Both the position numbers and the translations under genes were made by a program. The notes beneath the pieces are model-generated. The model ran no database searches and was not told the origin of the DNA. It was given only the letters and a program-made list of their open reading frames with translations. A DNA stretch of 5,951 nucleotides, taken from Alphaproteobacteria bacterium UBA7488 (GTDB lineage: Bacteria > Pseudomonadota > Alphaproteobacteria > CAAHEQ01 > UBA3637). Shown one piece after another: positions 1-4,794 of the stretch (position 1 is its first letter; each line of letters opens with the position of its first letter). The stretch is taken from assembly GCA_002477185.1 (NCBI GenBank), contig DLOI01000105.1, positions 1 to 5,951 on the forward strand. The letters are read 5' to 3'.

Positions 1-178
1 CGCCTTGTTGAATGGTTACCATCAATTCATCCAATTCTTTAGCCAAACGTTCCAAATCGTCCAGTGTGTTTTTGGAAGCCAATAAATCATACAATTTGGC
101 TATTGCAGCGCGCAAAAGCGGCAGCGGTAACAAAACAGTTTCGGGCGAAATCGGTGCGGCCGGAACGGCACCGGTCAT
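1..178 (-). other. Reverse-strand coding-like fragment matching the first gene
   Basis: Read on the minus strand, positions 178 down to 1 stay open and run off the window edge. The part from about 105 to 1 encodes a helical peptide containing KNTLDDLERLAKELDELM followed by VTIQQG. This is nearly identical to the + strand protein at about residues 113-136, which has KNTLADLERL in the same place. Similarity continues a few residues beyond the near-identical DNA (LLASKNTL versus LVAKNTL), so this looks like a diverged copy of the same coding segment in opposite orientation. An ATG at 178-176 could start it but has no clear ribosome site, and the residues nearest it (roughly 178-105) look like antisense of the + gene. 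It may be a reversed paralogue fragment, half of an invertible element, or an assembly product. Confidence 0.35.
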
Positions 179-420
179 GACTAACGTTGCCGAAACAAAG
201 GGCGCTATCGAACAAAGGGCGGCCGCGAAAGAAAATGAATTGTTATCGGTTGACGGCACATTAGTTGGCCGCACATTGGAAGAACAACAAAAAGCTTATA
301 TCGCTCAACAAGAAGCCATTGACGGCATGGCCAAAGCGTTAGTTGCCAAAAACACACTGGCCGATTTGGAACGTTTGGCTAAAGAATTGGATGAATTGAT
401 GGTAACCATTCAACAAGGCG
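1..420. repeat. 75-bp inverted repeat, arms 1-75 and 346-420
   Basis: Base i pairs with base 421-i across positions 1-75. I matched 74 of 75 bases by eye, the only mismatch being 60 against 361. Pairing breaks down from 76/345 inward, leaving a 270-base unpaired centre. The left arm starts at the first base of the window, so the repeat could extend further upstream. The arms lie inside coding sequence, and each encodes the same helix on its own strand. Confidence 0.9.
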
Positions 421-842
421 CCGCCGACGCACCCGAAACGTCCGGCAATCAAACTCAATCAACTTCGGGCATTATTCCCGCAACGGGGCATAATATGGCT
501 GCTGCCATCAAAAATAACATTTCGGTCAGGTTGCTTTGGGACGAATTGTTGACGACACAACAACAAATTATGGCGATGCGTTTAAAAGCCAATACTGTGC
601 AGGCTATCAGCGATATGGAAGACGTGTCCAGTGTTGTTGAAATTGAAGAGCCCAACACGGATGACAAAACAAATGACACAACGAACAATAAGACAAACGA
701 CGAAGGAAATGACAAAGAAAATCGAGAACAAATTTTAGATCAATTAAAATACGCTGACGATATTCAAAAAGCCGTTAACGAGTCGGTTAACCGTGGTGTC
801 GAAGAATTAGATAAAATGCAAAACGGGCAAATTAATTTATAA
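12..842 (+). CDS. Coiled-coil protein, possible VirB5/TrbJ-like T4SS component; 5' end doubtful
   Basis: A 276-codon frame ending just before the next gene. From about residue 63 it is rich in Glu, Gln, Lys and Ala and reads as long helices: residues 63-140, then 165-205 with a stretch LLWDELLTTQQQIMAMRLKA that recalls the helical bundle of VirB5/TrbJ pilus-associated proteins. Residues 215-237 are a low-complexity Thr/Asn/Asp/Lys linker, followed by a final amphipathic helix. I infer the VirB5-like role from this texture and from the virB neighbours; I recognise no diagnostic motif. The start is not trustworthy. Codons 1-22 or so are the antisense of an inverted-repeat arm (1-75), no signal peptide is present, and no good ribosome site precedes position 12 or the internal ATG at 177. 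The natural gene may begin at 177, or its true 5' end may have been lost by rearrangement or misassembly. Confidence 0.5.
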   Translation: MVTINSSNSLAKRSKSSSVFLEANKSYNLAIAARKSGSGNKTVSGEIGAAGTAPVMTNVAETKGAIEQRAAAKENELLSVDGTLVGRTLEEQQKAYIAQQEAIDGMAKALVAKNTLADLERLAKELDELMVTIQQGAADAPETSGNQTQSTSGIIPATGHNMAAAIKNNISVRLLWDELLTTQQQIMAMRLKANTVQAISDMEDVSSVVEIEEPNTDDKTNDTTNNKTNDEGNDKENREQILDQLKYADDIQKAVNESVNRGVEELDKMQNGQINL

Positions 843-875
843 AACAAATCTCTAAAGTTAAAGAAAGGTAAGGAC

Positions 876-2375
876 ATGAACAAATTGGGAATAACTTTAT
901 TGGCCGGCACCCTCGGTATTTGTTTGATGCCTGTCATTGCAACAAAAGCCAACGATTTCACGTTTGTGAAAGTTGCACAACCGCCAGTTAAAGAAGAACC
1001 GACAAAAGAAGTTGTGCCGGTTGAATATTTAATGACGCAAGCGTTAGATCTTCATTTAACACAATCGCGTATCCCGCAGTTAAAAAAAGCATTGAAGGAT
1101 CAACAAGAACGTTTGGCGGAACTTCAAACGGCTCAAAAAAAATTTGAAGCCATGACTGATTGCAATATTAAACGGTTGCAAGAACAATTTAAAAATCCCG
1201 AAGAAGTGTGGAATAAGATGACTGCCGTTTATGACCAACGAGAAAAAGATTTGGCCATTTATATTAATTCATCTGAGGTTCCTTCGCCCGAATCGCTTGA
1301 GAAAAAAACAGATATCAATAATTATTCAGACCGTGAAATTTCCGAAATGTTATTGCATTGGTCATTGGGTAATGAAATTTTAACAGATGTTTATGCGAAC
1401 CAGGATAAATGGGGGACAAGAAAGGCGCCGAAATCACCCTCTTTCCCATTATGGGAAGATCAAAAATTTTTGTATGATCAAAAATATAATGACAAATATA
1501 CGAAATTAAATGCCTATTTCGGTGTGCCGCCGCAAATGCGCCCTGTTATCACGGATGAAGTCAAATATGATTATAACCGTGCCGATGAAATGGTCGCGGC
1601 CCATAACGCTTATTTGGCTAAATTGACCGCATCCGATCCCAAACGCGCCTTGACGATTCAGGCAGAACTTAAAAAATCGCCCGAAGTAGCACCGCGTCCA
1701 TTGCCTCCGGTTGAAGAAAGTGTTTTATACATCGGCGACGTGGAAAAATCGCACCAAATTTTTCCTGCTTGGCCAGAACCGTGGCAAAAACAAATTGAAA
1801 ACAACTTTGCAAACTATAACACAAAGGGGGAATTGGCTAAAGATTTCAGGCCCCGCAGTTTTAAAGTCAAAGATGAAGTATTGGCACGTGACCCGAGTGA
1901 ACAAAACAACCGTTTAAATGTTTACCAACAACAAAAGAAAGGGGTAAATGCTGCTCAAAAAATGTTGGAAGTTTCCACATTGGAAGTATCCGAATTTGCA
2001 AACGTTTTGCAAGAAGGGCTTAATCGCGGCGGAATTCCGGCTTCGGTGGGAACGTTAAATTTAAAAGATGAAAAATCCTTTGAAAATTTACAAAATCGCT
2101 TAAAAGCCGAAAAGTTGGCGTTGATTGACAAAATCCAACAAAATATAAAAGGGCACCCACGCGAATATTCGATTCAAACAACCATTAATGCTTTAAAAAA
2201 AGATGCAAACGGCAAAACATATATCACGCCGATAAATGCCGCGAATGTTGACCAATTGTTGTTGGAAGCGGCAGCATCGGATGCTTTGATTAAAGAGCAG
2301 GAAAAATTTGCTGCCGAAGAAAAGAAAAAGCAAGACAAACGTATTGATAAAAAATGTTTAAATGGCGGGGTATAA
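876..2375 (+). CDS. Exported coiled-coil protein of unknown function in a vir operon
   Basis: 499 residues. Residues 1-25 are a signal peptide (basic start, hydrophobic core, probable cleavage after ATKA, before NDFTF). The Cys at 16 does not fit a lipobox because Ile precedes it. A Pro/Glu/Lys-rich stretch follows (about 35-48), then a charged helix at 55-105 (LTQSRIPQLKKALKDQQERL and on), a Trp/Tyr-rich middle (about 165-330), and further helical segments at 340-440 and 460-492. Mature Cys residues are at 96 and 494. There are no membrane spans after the signal peptide, so the product should be periplasmic or secreted. The start is supported by AGAAAGG at 862-868. It lies 33 nt after the preceding gene, and its TAA overlaps the ATG of virB8 by one base, so it should be co-translated with the secretion genes. 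I do not recognise the family. The position would suit an accessory periplasmic or pilus component or a substrate, but that is inference. Confidence 0.85.
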   Translation: MNKLGITLLAGTLGICLMPVIATKANDFTFVKVAQPPVKEEPTKEVVPVEYLMTQALDLHLTQSRIPQLKKALKDQQERLAELQTAQKKFEAMTDCNIKRLQEQFKNPEEVWNKMTAVYDQREKDLAIYINSSEVPSPESLEKKTDINNYSDREISEMLLHWSLGNEILTDVYANQDKWGTRKAPKSPSFPLWEDQKFLYDQKYNDKYTKLNAYFGVPPQMRPVITDEVKYDYNRADEMVAAHNAYLAKLTASDPKRALTIQAELKKSPEVAPRPLPPVEESVLYIGDVEKSHQIFPAWPEPWQKQIENNFANYNTKGELAKDFRPRSFKVKDEVLARDPSEQNNRLNVYQQQKKGVNAAQKMLEVSTLEVSEFANVLQEGLNRGGIPASVGTLNLKDEKSFENLQNRLKAEKLALIDKIQQNIKGHPREYSIQTTINALKKDANGKTYITPINAANVDQLLLEAAASDALIKEQEKFAAEEKKKQDKRIDKKCLNGGV

Positions 2376-3022
2376 TGGCACTTAAACCGATAAAAATACC
2401 GGGGAAACCGGACAAGTCAAATCCGAATTATGCCGAAGCTATTGCTAAATTTTGGATGGTAATTGCTAGTGTTTTAATCGCTTTGAATTTATTTTTTGTT
2501 TTGACGTTAATGCAAATGGCGCCCAAGTTGACCATCATTGCCCAAGTTTTGACGTCACCCATGAATTCCAACCAATTCATTCAAGCCGAACCGTTCAGCG
2601 CAGATATATCGGATAAGAATTTGATTGAAGAGATGTTAATACGCAATTACATTACCAATCGATATTTTTTTGTACCCGATGAAGATGAAATGAAATTCAG
2701 ATGGAGCGGTTTCGGTGTTGTCGGACAAATGTCAACACCCGCCGTTTATGAAGCTTTTTATAACAGTTTGGGGGAAATGCCCGAAAAAGTGCGCACGTTG
2801 GAATTTACCCAAAATGTGGATATACGGCGCGTCGAACGCCATAATGATACATGGACGGTCGAATTTGACGTTTATCGATTAATGGGCGGTGTTGCAACCA
2901 AACAAACAAAGGTAGCGGTGTTGGAAAGTGCCAATGCGCCGCAATTCGGTTGGTATCGAACGGATTTTTCAAACCCCTACGGCTTTTTTATTTACAGTTA
3001 TAATGAAGGCGAGAAAAAATAA
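2375..3022 (+). CDS. virB8: VirB8 family inner-membrane T4SS protein (copy 1)
   Basis: 215 residues, close to the usual VirB8 length. A short cytoplasmic tail (1-25) is followed by one membrane span (about 26-50, KFWMVIASVLIALNLFFVLT) and a periplasmic domain of NTF2-like type. Near the C terminus is NPYGF at 200-204, fitting the conserved NPxG motif of VirB8. The family bridges the inner membrane to the core complex and is needed for assembly of VirB9/VirB10. I chose the ATG at 2375, which overlaps the previous stop as TAATG with GGCGGGG just upstream. An ATG at 2354 would add seven residues (MFKWRGI) but lies inside the previous gene without a better ribosome site. A second VirB8 follows at 3315. 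The two are clearly divergent in sequence, so this is an old duplication or separate recruitment rather than a fresh copy. Confidence 0.9.
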   Translation: MALKPIKIPGKPDKSNPNYAEAIAKFWMVIASVLIALNLFFVLTLMQMAPKLTIIAQVLTSPMNSNQFIQAEPFSADISDKNLIEEMLIRNYITNRYFFVPDEDEMKFRWSGFGVVGQMSTPAVYEAFYNSLGEMPEKVRTLEFTQNVDIRRVERHNDTWTVEFDVYRLMGGVATKQTKVAVLESANAPQFGWYRTDFSNPYGFFIYSYNEGEKK

Positions 3023-3041
3023 AGGCTCTCTAATTTTTTGT

Positions 3042-3070
3042 TTGGATAATTTAATTTTATGTGCTACATT
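3042..3070 (+). promoter_or_regulatory. Predicted promoter for lipoprotein - virB8-2 unit
   Basis: A -35-like TTGGAT (3042-3047), a 17-nt spacer, and TACATT (3065-3070) preceded by TGC, which makes an extended -10. The end of the -10 is 33 nt from the ATG at 3103. The -35 is weak (3 of 6 bases). Support comes from the same geometry upstream of virB9. Confidence 0.35.
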
Positions 3071-3102
3071 AAAAAAAATATTGGCTTAGGAAAGGAAAAA
3101 AT

Positions 3103-3279
3103 ATGAAGAAATACTTATTGTTATTGGCTGTTGCAGGTGCTTTGGCCGTCGCCGCATGCAATTCGATCTATGAAAAAGAAACGGTCGGTATCGGTCCGGA
3201 TTATTCTGAACTTAAAAAATCGCCGTGTGCTTGTTTGCAATTGGACCAAGCCCCCGAATTGCCCGAATGGTTTTCATAA
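3103..3279 (+). CDS. Small VirB7-like lipoprotein
   Basis: 58 residues: a lysine start, a hydrophobic run and lipobox VAAC with the lipidated Cys at 19, then a short mature part ending PELPEWFS. Two more Cys residues lie at 42 and 44 (PCAC). A strong ribosome site AAAGGA (3091-3096) sits 6 nt before the ATG. Small size, the lipobox, extra Cys residues and a place next to virB8 and virB9 fit VirB7, the outer-membrane lipoprotein that stabilises VirB9, in Agrobacterium through a disulphide. VirB7 proteins are too short and variable for a sequence-based call, so the family name is inferred from context. An entry-exclusion-type lipoprotein is an alternative. An overlapping frame at 3131-3313 is a shadow. 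Confidence 0.75.
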   Translation: MKKYLLLLAVAGALAVAACNSIYEKETVGIGPDYSELKKSPCACLQLDQAPELPEWFS

Positions 3280-3314
3280 TCATTTGATTTCAAAAGAGGT
3301 TTTAAACATTTGAC

Positions 3315-4031
3315 ATGAAAAAAACGCCAAATGATACGACACAGCAACCGCAAACTTTTCAGGCTCATTTAGAAAGCGATATTTCCGAAGAAGCTGTTAA
3401 AGAAAGACGGTATTTATGGATGGCAAGGACTTTTGCCCTTGTGTGCGTTGTATCGTTTTTGGCCAATATTATACTGCTGGGCGCCTTGTTTTCATTAGTG
3501 CCGCTGGTGCGTGTTCAACCGTTTTACCTCAGCACACAAGACAAGGATGAACAAATCATCACCGTGGTACGCCCCAATGATGCCGATATAGACAAAGATA
3601 TTTTAGCCGAATCGTTTATTCGCCAATACCTGTTGGCACGTTTTACGGTTGGGACGAATATACCTGCGCTTGAAAACACTTGGGGTATTGACGGCATTAT
3701 CAGTTGGGAAAGCGCGCCATCCGTCTTCCAAGAATTTGCCGCAACATCCGAAGCGTTGATTGCCCAGGCCAAACGTGAAGGATTTACAAGAAACGTGCGG
3801 ATTTTAACGGTCGTAAAATTAACCGCTCCAAATGCGCCTGAAGAAATTTGGCAAGCCGAATTGGAATTGTCCGATATGAAACAAGGTTCTTCCGCACCGG
3901 TGGTATCCCGTTGGCGTGCAACGTTGCAAATCGAATTCCGCCCGAACCGCGAAGGGTTAAGATGGTCTCAACGCCTTAAAAACCCACTGGGCTTTACGGT
4001 TGTCAAATTCGGTATGCAAGCGATTAAATAA
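3315..4031 (+). CDS. virB8: VirB8 family inner-membrane T4SS protein (copy 2)
   Basis: 238 residues: a polar cytoplasmic N terminus of about 35 residues, one membrane span (about 37-63, ALVCVVSFLANIILLGALFS), then a periplasmic NTF2-like domain with a late conserved motif NPLGF at 223-227. It resembles typical VirB8 more than copy 1 does (the post-membrane segment LVPLVRVQPFYL is characteristic). It begins 35 nt after the lipoprotein gene and is probably transcribed with it. The first in-frame ATG is used because a TAA lies just upstream at 3303. The nearest purine-rich site, AGAGG at 3295-3299, is 15 nt away, which is long, so expression may be modest or coupled to the upstream gene. It could form hetero-oligomers with copy 1 or serve a different assembly stage; neither can be told from sequence. 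Confidence 0.93.
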   Translation: MKKTPNDTTQQPQTFQAHLESDISEEAVKERRYLWMARTFALVCVVSFLANIILLGALFSLVPLVRVQPFYLSTQDKDEQIITVVRPNDADIDKDILAESFIRQYLLARFTVGTNIPALENTWGIDGIISWESAPSVFQEFAATSEALIAQAKREGFTRNVRILTVVKLTAPNAPEEIWQAELELSDMKQGSSAPVVSRWRATLQIEFRPNREGLRWSQRLKNPLGFTVVKFGMQAIK

Positions 4032-4236
4032 AAGGATTTTTTCGCTCATTAAACCGGTTATAAAATCATTTATAATTTTATGCCAAATGGTTGCAGGCAA
4101 CTCCGTTACGCCGTTTTTCGTCAAAAAATTAATTTTCTGTCCTTAACTTTACAATATCAAATCGGTATGGCACATTTTTAAATGCGTATCCCTATCATGG
4201 AAAATTGCCCAATAAATAAACCCTTAACTAAATTAA
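4032..4236. other. AT-rich gap without a recognised gene
   Basis: Between the end of the second virB8 and the decayed reading frames I see no coding sequence worth calling and no convincing terminator. It holds only short palindromes: AACCGGTT (4052-4059), an AT-only hairpin with 7-bp arms (4060-4066 and 4075-4081), GTTGC-AG-GCAAC (4090-4101) and AAAATTAATTTT (4125-4136). A 33-codon frame at 4080-4181 lacks a ribosome site and protein-like features. Confidence 0.5.
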
Positions 4237-4746
4237 ATTAATTATCCTTCTTATAAACATTGTGGGCGTTTGCCTCTCAAGCCATGAATACGACCTAAAG
4301 CTATTCAATTAGCCGTTGAACTTATACGGTCCGAACAAAGCGATATAGATATTTGCCAATTTTATAAAACAGATTTTTTAAAGCTGAATTTAAAATATAA
4401 AATTATTACACCTTTTGATAAATTTCCTCTGCTTTTCCTTAATTTGAATACATAGATATTGACAAAAATGCGCTAAAGTCGAAAAGAGCTGAAAAAGCAG
4501 CCATTCAGAGGTTGATTTTTTAGAAAAAAAGAGCGAATATGAAACAGCGCAACATTTTAATCTAAAAAAAAAAATAAAATAAAAGAACCTTATGAATACA
4601 CACCTAATTATGCTAGTTTCCCCTTCAAAGCCCCCGAATTTTAAACCGGCAAATTCCATTTTGTCCGCTTCATACCCGATGAAGGAGGAAAAAAAGGCAT
4701 AAATGTACAGTTTTATGTATTTTTTGCTGGACTTTATCATCATTTT
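4237..4746 (+). pseudogene. Decayed gene, possibly HTH / small-terminase-like
   Basis: Protein-like stretches follow one another on the + strand but switch frame. Frame 1 (4237-4455) gives CGRLPLKP, a TGA stop, then RPKAIQLAVELIRSEQSDID and CQFYKTDF. Frame 3 (4443-4520) gives NALKSKRAEKAAIQRLIF. Frame 2 (4493-4579) gives SEVDFLEKKSEYETAQHF. Frame 1 again gives PYEYTPNYASFPFKAPEF, a TAA at 4642, then FHFVRFIPDEGGKKGINVQF up to a TGA at 4747. The order Gly-Arg-Pro-like start, helical SD-x-x-I-C segment and ALKSxRAE segment recalls small helix-turn-helix proteins of the phage small-terminase type. That match is from memory and is inference. The A-rich run at 4564-4584 is a likely frameshift site. 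No start codon or ribosome site remains. An antisense frame at 4390-4743 is a shadow. Confidence 0.35.
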
Positions 4747-4762
4747 TGATTTATGTTATTAT
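4734..4762 (+). promoter_or_regulatory. Predicted extended -10 promoter for virB9
   Basis: TTATCA (4734-4739, 4 of 6 consensus bases), a 17-nt spacer, and TATTAT (4757-4762, 5 of 6) preceded by TGT, giving an extended -10. Transcription would begin near 4769, leaving a leader of about 26 nt before the ATG at 4795. It lies at the end of a long non-coding gap, where virB9 would need its own promoter. Confidence 0.55.
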
Positions 4763-4769
4763 TTAGAGT

Positions 4770-4781
4770 TTTGTTAACAAA
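4770..4781. promoter_or_regulatory. 12-bp palindrome at the predicted virB9 transcription start
   Basis: TTTGTTAACAAA is a perfect palindrome, placed 7 bases after the predicted -10 and just before the ribosome site AGGAG (4781-4785). Its position would suit an operator that blocks initiation, but AT-rich palindromes of this size are common and no binding protein is known. Confidence 0.3.
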
Positions 4782-4794
4782 GGAGAAACGGGTT

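Noticed and set aside
455..961. Minus-strand open frames at 455-715 and 764-961
   Set aside because: They are antisense to the first gene and the start of the second, with no ribosome site and compositions typical of antisense shadows.
1711..1917. 68-codon + frame inside the 499-residue gene
   Set aside because: It overlaps a well-supported long gene in another frame and has no signals of its own.
2354..2374. Upstream ATG for the first virB8
   Set aside because: It adds MFKWRGI inside the previous gene; the TAATG overlap at 2375 is the more natural start.
3131..3313. 60-codon + frame over the lipoprotein gene
   Set aside because: The frame at 3103-3279 has a strong ribosome site, a signal peptide and a lipobox; this one is its shadow.
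3524..3772. Minus-strand frame opposite the second virB8
   Set aside because: It is antisense to a conserved gene and has no start signals.
4060..4101. Possible terminator hairpins after the second virB8
   Set aside because: One hairpin has only A-T pairs, the other has a 2-base loop or a 4-bp stem, and neither is followed directly by a T run.
4080..4181. 33-codon + frame in the gap
   Set aside because: No ribosome site, no recognisable features, length expected by chance.
4592..4702. 36-codon + frame in the decayed region
   Set aside because: No ribosome site; the neighbouring frame gives the more protein-like reading.
4390..4743. 117-codon minus-strand frame rich in Phe, Ser and Ile
   Set aside because: Its composition is what antisense of A-rich DNA gives; the + strand has more protein-like segments in the same stretch.
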